This document shows positions 27,957 to 37,696 of a stretch of 64,000 nucleotides of DNA, in pieces. A model generated the notes under the pieces. That model made no database searches, had not been told where the DNA came from, and saw only the letters and a program-made list of their open reading frames with translations. The DNA comes from Chaetoceros tenuissimus (Eukaryota > Bacillariophyta > Thalassiosirophyceae > Chaetocerotales > Chaetocerotaceae). Location of the stretch: NCBI GenBank assembly GCA_021927905.1, contig BLLK01000051.1, positions 992,001-1,056,000 of the forward strand, given 5' to 3'. Each line of letters starts with the position of its first letter. The first letter of the stretch is position 1. The position numbers and the translations under genes are program-made.

Positions 27957-29450
27957 ATGCAAGAACCAACCAATGATACAATGATTGTACGATCGTTATT
28001 CGGTCATAATCTCTCACCTGTCATCTCTTCACATTCATGTTCCTACAAACGCCAATCTGGACGAGTGTACATCACCAACAATGTCATCTGCTTCTATTCC
28101 AACATGTTTGGCTACGAACGAAAAATAATGATTCGTATACAAGAATTGAAACATTTATCATTGCACAGAAGCACTTCCATCCGACTCTTGACGCCTTTCA
28201 TATCCGATCAAGAAGATGAGAATGAAGATCAAAAAGATATTCATCTACAAGAATACATATTTCGATCATTTCGAGATCGACAACAGGTCATTTCTGTCAT
28301 TCGTGATGCCTATGAAAAGAATACAAATGAATCATTTCAAAACCAAGATTTGGAACAATACATTGTGAAAACTCAAGATGGTCAGAGGGATTTCATGACT
28401 CCGTTGAAAAAGTTGATGCGGAAAGGTTCTCAAGCTAGAAATGATGAGAATAGACTTGATCATGAGAGTGGTGATGAAGCATCGGATATGAGTCCTTTGC
28501 GATCTAGAAACTCGACATTGGATGAATCTTTATCGAATTATAATCTAGACGAAGATGATGATCATGTCGCAGACACTGTCGAGAAAAAAGAGATGGATGT
28601 CAAGAAGGAATGGACACGAGTCAAGGAACTTTTCGCAAAAGAATATTCAGAGGTAGCTGTCGAATCGCGGACCCTGAATGTATCCATGGTAAACTTTTTA
28701 GATACCTTTATTCATGATGATGCATCGGAATCTATACAAAAATTTCAACAAGATGTGATTGAGGATACAGATGTGCAATGTAGCAATTGGACATTATTGC
28801 ATCAACAGGAGGGTTATAGTGAATTTAGTCGGCAGTTGACTGCCAATCATATGCGGAAAAAGGCGCGAGTTGGACCATCTTCTGTTCCTCTAGAGCGACG
28901 ACAGGTTTTGAAAAAGTTTGAGAAAGGATTTACCATAGACACAACTCTCAAGTTGGAGGGTATACCATATGGTGATACTTTTGAAATGCATGACAGGTGG
29001 TTGATTGAATCTATTGATGACAACAAAATCAACATTGAAGTACGCTTCAAAATCCATTTCATAAAGACTCCTATGGCTATTATTAGGAATACAATCATGA
29101 AACAAACTAGGAATGAAGTCAGCACATGGTTTACTTCCTATATGGAAATGGTGGACTCTATTCTAGGTGGTGATGTCCAAAAGAAGGAAGCAGCCGCGGA
29201 TATTCTTCCCTTTGATGTATCAAGATTGGAGGCATACATTCAAGTCAGTATCACTGCAAATCTTATTTTCTTTGTACTGATTCTAGGATTGATTGCGTAT
29301 GTGTATATCTTGAGACACAGGGTACTTCGGGTTGAGAATAAGATTGATGTAATTGCACATGCTCATAAGAAAATGATGGAGATGATTGTCCAAGAGAAAA
29401 AGAAAAATATTGAATGGATGCGGTCAAATATGTATAGTAGACATGGTTAG
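27957..29450 (+). CDS. GRAM-VASt domain protein (Aster/LAM-type sterol transfer protein)
   Basis: This is a 497-aa single-exon protein. Residues ~10-125 form a GRAM/PH-like domain (GRVYITNNVICFYSNMFGYE, then an IRIQELKHLSL strand and RDRQQVISVIRDAY). After an acidic linker comes a VASt (START-like) domain at ~235-395, with GFTIDTTLKLEGIPYGDTFE, MHDRWLIES and KIHFIKTPMAIIRNTIMKQT. A single TM helix (LIFFVLILGLIAYVYIL) near 440 and a short basic coiled tail follow. This order (GRAM, VASt, C-terminal TM) is that of yeast Lam/Ltc and animal GRAMD1/Aster proteins, which move sterols between the ER and plasma membrane at contact sites. Cargo here is inferred. Confidence 0.88.
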   Translation: MQEPTNDTMIVRSLFGHNLSPVISSHSCSYKRQSGRVYITNNVICFYSNMFGYERKIMIRIQELKHLSLHRSTSIRLLTPFISDQEDENEDQKDIHLQEYIFRSFRDRQQVISVIRDAYEKNTNESFQNQDLEQYIVKTQDGQRDFMTPLKKLMRKGSQARNDENRLDHESGDEASDMSPLRSRNSTLDESLSNYNLDEDDDHVADTVEKKEMDVKKEWTRVKELFAKEYSEVAVESRTLNVSMVNFLDTFIHDDASESIQKFQQDVIEDTDVQCSNWTLLHQQEGYSEFSRQLTANHMRKKARVGPSSVPLERRQVLKKFEKGFTIDTTLKLEGIPYGDTFEMHDRWLIESIDDNKINIEVRFKIHFIKTPMAIIRNTIMKQTRNEVSTWFTSYMEMVDSILGGDVQKKEAAADILPFDVSRLEAYIQVSITANLIFFVLILGLIAYVYILRHRVLRVENKIDVIAHAHKKMMEMIVQEKKKNIEWMRSNMYSRHG

Positions 29451-29874
29451 GAAAGAATATATGTAGTTATTTAAAGGATAATTGTTTGTAACAGTACAGA
29501 TACAATATTTTGGATATAATCTTGAGGAATCAATATAAAAATGAAATATCATGGAACGGAGAAACTATGGACGTCATTGGATCTTCTTTTCGACTACGTA
29601 CATAAGGCCCAGGATATGAGAAGCCCAAAAAGAGAACCAGAACAAACCATTAGGTGACGATCCGAACACTAAAAAGATACACTTGATGAAATAATCCAAT
29701 CAGAGCTGAGAAGAATAGAGCTCGTAAAATATGGCTGTTGGTCTTGACAATAGTATTCATAAATCTATCGGACCCCTTTCGCTAGTGTACAGTTGATTTC
29801 ATACAAGAATATAATTCAATACTAAAATTGAGGAGATTGTATTCCTTTGACTGTTGACAAATAAACGAATCATC
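29451..29874. other. Intergenic region, 424 bp
   Basis: It lies between the VASt gene and the lipase-like gene. It has a GGACGTCA near-CRE at 29569-29576. No gene is seen. Confidence 0.45.
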
Positions 29875-30921
29875 ATGTTGACTAGAAGCATGATCCATAG
29901 AATTCTTTTCTTCCTTCCCTATGTGAGCATTCTTAAAAGTGCACAATGCTTTTGCCCTATTGTCATCTGTCCAGGTAAGTTGATACATATGGTTTAGACT
30001 TTCGATTGCAAAAGTGAATTACAAATCGGTAGAGGTAGAACTTACGTTACATTCTTCATAGGATTTGGAAACTGCTCCAAAGATTATGAAACACCATTTG
30101 ATAAAGATGAAGAGTTAGGGCTTGTTTCTGTATTGGGTAGAAGAGGCTTTGATACAGAGAAAATTTACACAGTTCCGATTCAAAGATTAGATTGGATGAA
30201 TGTTGCGAGAGGTCTTTTTGATTTCCGATTTTACAGTGGAGATGCAAAAGCAGATGGACTTGGATATGGATGGTATCTAAAACGGTTGAGAGAAACAGTC
30301 GAATTGGCTCATGAAGAGAGTGGTGGAGAAAAAGTGCTCCTGCTGGCTCATAGTGCTGGAAGCTGGTTGGCAAGAGCTGCGTTAGGTGATGGAAAATGAT
30401 GTGAAAGCCGTGGACTGAGATCAAGTGAAATTGTGCGAGGATTGGTAACTTTAGGAGGTGTACATAGAGTTCCTCATGATGCTTCTTCCTGTGTCACGCG
30501 TGGAGCATTGAAGAATACCGATACCTTATTTCCTGGTGCTTTTTTAGCAAAAGAGGGACTTCAGTACTTCTCAATTGGCGGTGCCGCAGTAAAGGGTAGC
30601 ATTGATACTGACTGCAATGCTCAAAACGTGGCTTTTCATGGTTATAAATTAGTTAGCGGAACTGGTAACATGATTGGAGACGGAATTGTACCTCTTGAGT
30701 GGACAAAACTTGAAGGAGCGAAACATATCAGCTTAGAGGGAGTCTTTCATTCAATATGTAATATTGAGGCAAAAAAATCTGCTGAAATACATGAATTAAA
30801 TCACAAGTGGTATGGAAGTGAGAATGTGGTAGACCGCTGGCTTCCAGAAATAATGAAAGATCTTGAACTTGGTACATCAAAGATTGAAAGTATGGATGAA
30901 ACTACGTTGACTTTTTGCTGA
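29875..30921 (+). pseudogene. Lipase-like alpha/beta hydrolase interrupted by one in-frame TGA
   Basis: Exon 1 is 29875..29974 and exon 2 is 30062..30921, with a GTAAGT...TCATAG intron of 87 bp. The junction restores PIVICP|GFGNCSKDYE. The fold is an alpha/beta hydrolase related to plant and algal plastid lipase-like proteins. It contains PGFGN, VLGRRGFDTEKI, GYGWYLKRLRETVE, the nucleophile elbow LLLAHSAGSWLARAALGDG, then VTLGGVHRVPHD, CVTRGALKNTDTLFPGAF and GDGIVPLEW. Codon 146 (TGA, 30397-30399) interrupts the frame, and both sides remain in the same frame. Homologues have Trp after ALGDGx as I recall them, so a TGG-to-TGA change is the simplest explanation. Truncation leaves the Ser but removes the downstream Asp and His candidates (GDGIV, GVFHS). 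The other residues look well conserved, so it is a recent null allele, a base-call error, or a readthrough gene. Confidence 0.75.
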
Positions 30922-31678
30922 AGACTATTGAAATGCTGGGAAATATTCGAATATTTTATTGTCATGAAGAACTGCTACTTTATTTATTATATACTCAGAA
31001 TATTCATGAGCTAAAAAGGTTTGGTAAGAATTTAAGAGCTCATTAGCTGTTAAAATTGTAATGAATACAAACACCAACGCAAGCATTAAGAAGTCCTCTA
31101 ATTGAATGATCAAGAGATAGGTAAATCTCGAGCTTCACTTAACATAGAAACTATATTAAATAGGTGATGTTCAAATTGTTTGAAACAATTGCTATGCAAC
31201 GATGCTGGTCGATAGTGCTAGGTATTACAGTCTACCTACTCTACCTACTCTACCTACTCTACGCTCTAGTCCCGAAAAGAATAAGAAGCAACACAGCTGT
31301 CGACAGCTGCAGTTCATTTCTACCAAAATAGTAGGTTCGATAGAAGTATTCATGATATGCGATTCGTTTTCTTTGTCTGAAGGCCATGTCATTGTCAACC
31401 GCTCTAGTACGCTTGGATCTTGTAAAGAGTGCTTGCATTGATGACCATACGAGTAGAACTCAAGGGGTTCTGATTCCAACTGAGAAGGGTAGAATGTGAA
31501 ATATGATTTGAAGGAACATGTCTATGTTATGGTCGTAAAAGGTCGTAGATTAAAAAGTAAACGAATGTTGAATATATGCATTATTTGTGCTCCTTCCTCT
31601 TTCTCTGCAACAGTATTCGACGTTGAAAATACTCAAAGATTATTGAGTACTTTGCAACAACATCAAATACTCGTAAAT
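30922..31678. other. Intergenic region, 757 bp
   Basis: It holds a 9-bp tandem repeat (listed separately). The frame of the next gene stays open leftwards to about 31496 without the features of a start, so I treat that as leader. Confidence 0.45.
31231..31262. repeat. 9-bp tandem minisatellite (CTACCTACT), about 3.4 copies
   Basis: Three exact copies of CTACCTACT from 31232 are followed by a partial copy. It is non-coding. Confidence 0.85.
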
Positions 31679-32557
31679 ATGTTTCTCAAAGCGTCTCTCA
31701 ATTTACAACTTCTGTTCATTTCTAATGTATCTAGAAGTATCCATGCTTTCACTCCTTCAAACTTTGGCGTTCAAAGTAGGCCACTGATAAAGAATAAGGT
31801 ACTTTCATCTGCCGTCCCAAATTCGAATGTAGATGAAGCTATAGTATGGCAAGATGAGAATAATTCGAAATCTGCTACAAAAAGAATCATAGATGGATTC
31901 AAGGTCGCACCATATATTGCCACTTTGCCATTGTATGGCTTGGGATTTGGGATCTTTGGGCCGAAACAGATGTGGTCATTATCGAAATGGATCTATGGCC
32001 AAGCAAATTCCTCAGAGCAATTTCTTCATGCCCACTTTGGTCGAATCACAAAGTATATTTACTCCGACAAAGACTGCGCACAAAGGAGACTTGTATCTTA
32101 CAAAATTCATCCTCTTTTTGCTAGCTTATCTCTCATGTCTACAGCACTTCTTGCTTTTGCTAAAGGATCAAGTGCAGTGAAAGTGGTATCCTACAATCGT
32201 CTACTTATCATAAACATGATCAATTGCTTTATCTCCACAATAGCAGCAATTCCCTTGCTAGAAACCATGATGGGAAGTCCCCATGCAAAGAAATGGCTTC
32301 TCATTCAGGGAAAAGCCTTCATGTCATTCGCTGCGCTTGCTCTTTGCCCCGGCCAATTTGGAAGGCTTATGGTTCACATGAACTGGTCAATTTTGTTTGC
32401 AGCTGGTGCTATAGAAAGATTTTATGTCCTTTGTATACTAAGTCAACTACATATCTCTGATAGAAAATCATACGTGAAATATTACTCACCTCAATTCGAG
32501 GTAACAACTCTCGGAAGCTTACCACTTGGTATTCTATCTTTCATTCTATTCGGTTAA
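31679..32557 (+). CDS. Plastid-targeted multi-pass membrane protein of unknown function
   Basis: This is a 292-aa protein if started at the ATG at 31679. That start gives a good signal peptide (MFLKASLNLQLLFISNV...) ending in the ASAFAP-like SIHAFTPSNF, predicting plastid import. In-frame ATGs upstream would put a hydrophilic extension before the signal, so they are less likely. The mature protein has about five hydrophobic segments (VAPYIATLPLYGLGFGIFG, LFASLSLMSTALLAFAKG, LLIINMINCFISTIAAIPLL, AFMSFAALALCPGQFG, LPLGILSFILFG). I do not recognise the family. An inner-envelope or thylakoid membrane location is likely. Confidence 0.72.
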   Translation: MFLKASLNLQLLFISNVSRSIHAFTPSNFGVQSRPLIKNKVLSSAVPNSNVDEAIVWQDENNSKSATKRIIDGFKVAPYIATLPLYGLGFGIFGPKQMWSLSKWIYGQANSSEQFLHAHFGRITKYIYSDKDCAQRRLVSYKIHPLFASLSLMSTALLAFAKGSSAVKVVSYNRLLIINMINCFISTIAAIPLLETMMGSPHAKKWLLIQGKAFMSFAALALCPGQFGRLMVHMNWSILFAAGAIERFYVLCILSQLHISDRKSYVKYYSPQFEVTTLGSLPLGILSFILFG

Positions 32558-33064
32558 TACAACGACTGACTCACTCGAGTAGAAAAACATCAATAGTGAT
32601 ATTTGATTCATGTAAATATATAGAATTGAAAACAAAAATCATGTATTGATAATATCCAGTACGTAAAAATGAAGGAAAACGCTTCATTTATTTTGAAGAG
32701 TGGGAATTATGAACGAATATAGAACCGTTTTGACACGTTATAATGAATCATTCGGAATGCAATCATTATCAATCACAAAATTAATACATAAAGCTATAAC
32801 TGCAACTGTAAGTAGATAGGAAATTGCATCATTTGAACTATTGCACCAAAGATAACGCTCATTTTTATTTATTTTCAAATCAAAACAAAAGTCCCAATAA
32901 GAAGAAATAGTGTCACTGACAAGGAACAGCTTCAATGTCGGACGTTCTTTCGCCCTGTGGTGGTAGTGACAGGAATGAGGCGAGTGTGATGACGGGATGA
33001 CAAAGAAACAAAGCACAGAGCACCAACACCAACAGTGCAAAATGCCTCATTATACACCAAGAGC
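32558..33064. other. Intergenic region, 507 bp
   Basis: No gene is visible. A short out-of-frame upstream ATG at 33041 precedes the monooxygenase start and could act as a uORF. Confidence 0.4.
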
Positions 33065-34609
33065 ATGGAAAGCAATGAACAAAATGCAATTTCACATCAC
33101 TCGTACGAGGTACTGATCATAGGGAGCGGTCTATCTGGAATCTGTCAGGCAGTAAAACTCATCGGAAACGACATTCATGACTTCCTCATTCTAGAAAAGG
33201 AAAACTCATTAGGAGGCACTTGGAGAGACAACATATATTTAGGAGCAGCATGCGATGTTCCAAGTACTTTATACTCATATAGCTTTGAACTTGATGAAAC
33301 GAATTGGCACTCTGATTATTCATCTCAATCAGATATCTTGGAATACATCAACACCATTGCTGATAAATATCACATCCAGAAATATTTGAAATGTAACCAG
33401 CAAGTTGAAAGGCTTGAATATCTGGAACAGGAAGGGAGATGGAAGGTATCATGTAAGAACGACATCGTCTATTCGGCAAAGTTTGTCATTACTGCTGTTG
33501 GTCAACTGCATCATCCGAAAATTCCAACGTTAAAGGGAGCAGATATGTTTCTAGGAGATATTCTACATACGGCAAGGTTTACAAAGAACCATGACTCTAA
33601 ATACTTTCAAGGTAAAAATGTTGCTGTAATTGGTAATGGAGCTAGCAGTGTTCAACTTGTTCCCAAACTTCAAAAACTATGCAAAAATGTCTACTTATTT
33701 CATCGGGCAGCAAATCATATCGTTCCTAGAGTCGGGATGTTGAACAAAACATCGGAAAAGTGTATCAACAAATTTTCAATCATGAAACGTCTTTATCGAT
33801 GGTACTTGGAAGAATTGCCAGAATTAGTTTTATTCAATGCTATAGCGGGGAAAACTTGGGCTGTCTTTGCAATGAATTTAATGTTTTATTTCAATTTGAA
33901 GAGATATGTCAAAGATGAACAACTTCGCAGAATACTTACACCAACTCATCCAATTGGTGCCAAACGGGTTCTATTCAATCAAGATTTTTATCCAGCCATT
34001 ACTCAACCTAATGTTCATGTCGTTACTAGTCCAGTACAACGGCTGTCTGAAAAGGGAATAGTTTGTAATGATGGATCGAAAATAGATATGGTTGATGTTA
34101 TCGTTTTTGCTACAGGTTTCATTACGAATCCTTTTCTATATGGAATTGAAGCTTTTGGTCGCAATGGTGAACAATTATGGCGAGATTCTGGAAGATACCA
34201 TACTCTTATGGGATTGTGTACCCATGGCTTTCCAAACCTATTCTTTTTGTATGGTCCCAATACAAATACTGGACATTCCTCAGTTATATCCATGGTGGAA
34301 GAACAATCTGATTTTATCATTGGTGCAATTTCGCAAGTTCGTAAGAACAATTACATAGCAATTGAGGTGAAGAAAGAAGCTCAAAATAAATTTGTGAAGG
34401 AAGTTGATGAACGAGCGCAACATCTTGCCTTTACCAAGATTCGGAGTAGTTGGTACCTTTCAAAAGATGGTTATTTTAACAACAATTGGATGGGAACGCT
34501 TCGAGAATACAGACAGCGACTGAGGACTTTGAGTTTGAAGGAAGCATTCTATTTTCATGATGGGCAAATGAATGTAGATTCAGATGTATCTCATAAGAAA
34601 AATGTTTAG
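33065..34609 (+). CDS. Flavin-dependent monooxygenase, Baeyer-Villiger/FMO type
   Basis: This is a 514-aa protein from the first ATG at 33065. The FAD Rossmann motif is VLIIGSGLSGICQAVKL (GSGLSG). It is followed by LEKENSLGGTWRDN, typical of class B flavin monooxygenases. The fingerprint FLGDILHTARF matches the FxGxxxHTxxW/F consensus shared by Baeyer-Villiger and FMO enzymes. The second Rossmann motif for NADPH is VAVIGNGASSVQLVPKL. VIVFATGF is the conserved ATG motif near the C-terminal third, and LYGPNTNTGHSS follows. Such enzymes insert one O atom from O2 into ketones, or N- or S-oxygenate. The substrate is unknown. No signal peptide is visible. Confidence 0.88.
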   Translation: MESNEQNAISHHSYEVLIIGSGLSGICQAVKLIGNDIHDFLILEKENSLGGTWRDNIYLGAACDVPSTLYSYSFELDETNWHSDYSSQSDILEYINTIADKYHIQKYLKCNQQVERLEYLEQEGRWKVSCKNDIVYSAKFVITAVGQLHHPKIPTLKGADMFLGDILHTARFTKNHDSKYFQGKNVAVIGNGASSVQLVPKLQKLCKNVYLFHRAANHIVPRVGMLNKTSEKCINKFSIMKRLYRWYLEELPELVLFNAIAGKTWAVFAMNLMFYFNLKRYVKDEQLRRILTPTHPIGAKRVLFNQDFYPAITQPNVHVVTSPVQRLSEKGIVCNDGSKIDMVDVIVFATGFITNPFLYGIEAFGRNGEQLWRDSGRYHTLMGLCTHGFPNLFFLYGPNTNTGHSSVISMVEEQSDFIIGAISQVRKNNYIAIEVKKEAQNKFVKEVDERAQHLAFTKIRSSWYLSKDGYFNNNWMGTLREYRQRLRTLSLKEAFYFHDGQMNVDSDVSHKKNV

Positions 34610-34926
34610 TTGAACCTTGCATTTGGTTTCAGAACGTCAAAATAAAAGACGTACGTACTGTTTTGACGTACTGACACAAATAATTTTATCAATCGTGACA
34701 CAATGACACTGTATACATGTCTGTACCTGATCGGCTGGTGAAGGACCATATTCAATATCGCTAACAAAAGCGGTCCAACAAAAGACAAAAGCACTATCTC
34801 ATAATTTCTCTATTGGTAAGAATTGCTCAATGAAATGTTATCAGTGCAGTGAATAACATTACTCACATATTTATTTTTCAGAAATAGTCATACAAAGATC
34901 AATTAGTTCCGTCCCGTCCGTCTACA
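34610..34926. other. Intergenic region, 317 bp
   Basis: It has clustered ACGT words (GACGTACGTACTGTTTTGACGTACTGACAC at about 34648-34677), which may be bZIP or similar sites. No gene is seen. Confidence 0.4.
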
Positions 34927-35907
34927 ATGAGTATTCCGCAATGCCCTTTCGTCGATACTGCTCAATGCAACTGCTTTTATGCACTTGCATTCTCCGGACT
35001 TGATTTGGGAAACCCTGCAACTTTTGCCAACTCTCTAACTGACAACACTGTTCAAACCTTTGCACAGAGTGGAAAGTATTACGGAGCAGATGGTATTGCC
35101 GAATATCTCTCTTTTGTTGTCGATGGTGTCTTTGTCAAAACCTATGACCTCGCTGGGGGGCCTCTCTTCCTAGATATTACCGCAAGCACTGAAATCCCTG
35201 GGCAGTGCAGTGCAACTATTGCTGAAAGACGCCATATGAAATTCAATCCGGATTACACTGATAATCAAGAAGTCTGTTTTGCGGCATTGTCCGGGGCAGT
35301 AATTAATTATCAAATCACTTCTCCTCAACCTCAACCTACTCCTATTGAAGTTAACACAATCGATGCTTACTTACCTGACGGTTTCATTAAAGAAAGTCAA
35401 ATCGTTCTTGATACTGAAGCTACTGCAGAGTTTGTTTGTGATGTGCATTTGAAGTGCAAGCAGGATAAGAGAGGTGCGAGGAAGCTTAAGGCTACCAAGT
35501 CACCATCTGACAAGGTTACAAAGGCTCCAACCCAGACTAAAGCACCAAAGGGCAGCAAGAGTTCCAAATTGTCCAAGGGAATGAAGAAATGTTTGAAGAA
35601 ATTCAACGAACTTCCTGCTTTTGATAGTGCAAACGGCTTCACTTATTTGGATGGCAATTCCAAAGGCTGTAGAAATCTTCACAGCAGCTTCGCAGCGAGC
35701 AATCCTGATCACTGTCCTCATGTTTCATTCAAGGCCGATGAGGATGTGAACGGTTTCGTGAAATGTAATGAGAGTGAGGGCTTGTTGCCAACTGATCTTT
35801 TCAGTCCAGCAGCTATTGGGATGTTTGGAGCTGCTGCTGGCCTACTTTCATTGGAACCTGATGGATATATGGTTCAGATTGGAGGAGGATGTCCAGCATT
35901 GAATTAA
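34927..35907 (+). CDS. Hypothetical protein with Cys-rich N-terminal domain and Lys/Pro linker, 326 aa
   Basis: This is a single-exon frame from an ATG at 34927. I do not recognise it. The N-terminal ~180 residues (CPFVDTAQCNCFYALAFSGL onward) look globular and may be NTF2/SnoaL-like, with a YYGADGIAEYLSFVVDGVF core. A basic linker follows (KSPSDKVTKAPTQTKAPKGS). The C-terminal ~110 residues contain several Cys and a Gly-rich end. A signal peptide is not evident even though the Cys pattern suggests an oxidising compartment. The start could therefore be incomplete, or the first exon missing. Confidence 0.72.
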   Translation: MSIPQCPFVDTAQCNCFYALAFSGLDLGNPATFANSLTDNTVQTFAQSGKYYGADGIAEYLSFVVDGVFVKTYDLAGGPLFLDITASTEIPGQCSATIAERRHMKFNPDYTDNQEVCFAALSGAVINYQITSPQPQPTPIEVNTIDAYLPDGFIKESQIVLDTEATAEFVCDVHLKCKQDKRGARKLKATKSPSDKVTKAPTQTKAPKGSKSSKLSKGMKKCLKKFNELPAFDSANGFTYLDGNSKGCRNLHSSFAASNPDHCPHVSFKADEDVNGFVKCNESEGLLPTDLFSPAAIGMFGAAAGLLSLEPDGYMVQIGGGCPALN

Positions 35908-36279
35908 GTAGCAAGGCATCGTAAACAAACGTACTCGTACATTGTTGCATTTGTTAATCAAAATTAAAAGTAAAGACTGTAATGTCCAACTACTGTAGAA
36001 ACAACGTGTATGATGTGGCTTATGGCATTACAATATATAATTTACAGTGCTTGAAATATCAAATATAATTCACTGCTACGTGGATATTGTGTGATATGGA
36101 AATGTACTAGATACATATATGAAATAGCAAGATAGCTCTACAGATGCATATCTGAATACTCATATAATGATGATATGGTAACACGCAATACAGGTTGCGT
36201 GTGGATGTTGGTTTGAATGGATGAATGATTGCCATTTTTCCGAAATGTGTCTTGTTCTACAAATATATATTATGGTATT
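35908..36279. other. Convergent intergenic region, 372 bp
   Basis: It lies between the ends of the unknown gene and the bZIP gene. It is AT-rich with many ATAT words. Nothing else is seen. Confidence 0.45.
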
Positions 36280-37338
36280 CTACTGGGAAGGAGAAGCATT
36301 GTGGTCAGTCTTGACTTTTTTGGATGGACTATAATGATCCATTCCTAGGGTAGGAACATCTTTTGCATCCTTTTTCACAGGTGCAAAGTCTGGACTGACA
36401 CAGGTTGCATTTCTCAGGGCCTGTTTGGTGAGAATGTCCTTCATTTCTTTGTTTTGTTTCTCTAGATCAGCAATGGTCTTTTCTACACTGGAAATAAAGA
36501 GTTTCTTGCGATCACGAGTCATTTTTGCATGCATTCTATTGCGTTCACGTCTGTTTCAAGTAAAAAAGAAATGTAAGTGCATGAAATGAAACAATGACGG
36601 ACTCGTGACATGACTCTCAGTCGTGCAAGTTGTAGTGATGAAGAAACGAGAAAGATGAAAAGAACGTACGTACCTCAACTCTTCTAATTCTGAGGGAGTC
36701 AATTGCTGCTGCTCTCCTTTATCGTCAAGATATACCCCTGTCTTCCAATTAATTTGAGCTTTGCTATTGTTCCCTCCTACATAGGTAGTTTTTCCCTTGA
36801 TATTGAGCTTCATTGGTGGCGGATTAATATCGGCATCTGATACAAAACGCTTTCGTTTCCCCGTGATTGTGAAAAATGTTTTGTCTTGAGCATCAGAGGT
36901 GAGAGTATTTTTCACGCTTTCAAGATCTAGCTCGTCGCTGTCGTCACTGATTTCTCCAGTTGACAGTCCTAGCAAAATAGAAGCAATGGAACATTCTTCA
37001 ATCGTCTGTTTCAAAAGTTTGCTTTCCTTTTGCAGTTCCTTGACTCGTTTCTGGAGAGCTTCCAGCTGCTGCTTCTTACGTAATCTAGTACGTCTAGCAT
37101 GTTCTCTGTTTCTATCTCTACTTCTAGCAATGCGATCATCGGAATCTGGTGCATCAGGTGAGGCCTCTGTAGCTTTCTCAGTAGTACTGCATTTCTTAGG
37201 AGTCATAGCTGAGGGTCCTACCTCTGCACATATGTTGGGAAGGAGATGCTGTGCCACATTTCTTACAGCTTCAGTCTGCTCTGCAGAAGACATGATTTGA
37301 TGAACAGCTTGTGTGTCCACTCCGTGCTTAGTTATCAT
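36280..37338 (-). CDS. Double-bZIP transcription factor, two exons
   Basis: On the minus strand, exon 1 is 36674..37338 and exon 2 is 36280..36550, 311 aa. The 123-bp intron has GTACGT and AAACAG ends, and the junction gives LEELR|RERNRMHAK. The first basic region is RDRNREHARRTRLRKKQQLE at ~72-92, followed by a leucine heptad helix. The second basic region is RRERNRMHAKMTRDRKKLF around residue 222, followed by a second leucine-zipper-like helix (VEKTIADLEKQNKEMKDIL). The intron sits exactly in the second basic region. Proteins with two bZIP units are characteristic of stramenopiles. Target DNA is likely an ACGT-core site, and an ACGTCA element lies in its own upstream region near 37454. Physiological role unknown. 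Confidence 0.88.
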
Positions 37339-37696
37339 GGTAGATGGTGAATTCTTTTATGGGAAATTAGATGTGATGCGAACACTAAGAAATGCTGCTG
37401 TTGGCTGTCGGTCGGTATCTTTGTTGTTCTTTTCCCTTTCGGATTTGCACTCTACGTCACGGAGCAGCTGCACAAGGATTTTTCGGAGTAGAACAGATGG
37501 AAATGGCCTAAGTACGTAGATAAATAGCCTCTAATTCAATTGAAACACGATGTCATACTCATATTAACACACCCTAGTTAGGCACATAGTACTATGTCAG
37601 GTTACAAATGAGGACTTAACCTGTTTTATATCAAATTTATTTGATGCTTTGGTTTGATAAATTTCTTTCCAATGACGATCACAATTCCAATATTTA
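37339..37696. other. Intergenic region, 358 bp
   Basis: It holds the bZIP promoter (ACGTCACG near 37454) and the 3' UTR of the left P4H gene. No gene is seen. Confidence 0.4.

Noticed and set aside
30397-30399. TGA as selenocysteine codon
   Set aside because: The position is not the hydrolase nucleophile or a redox site, and the family has Trp there as far as I recall; a nonsense change or sequencing error is simpler.
31225-31479. 84-codon minus-strand frame containing GRVGRVGR
   Set aside because: It is a translation of the 9-bp minisatellite and starts at TTG.
31496-31678. 61-residue extension of the plastid membrane protein
   Set aside because: It would bury the signal peptide and the AFTPS plastid motif, which must be N-terminal.
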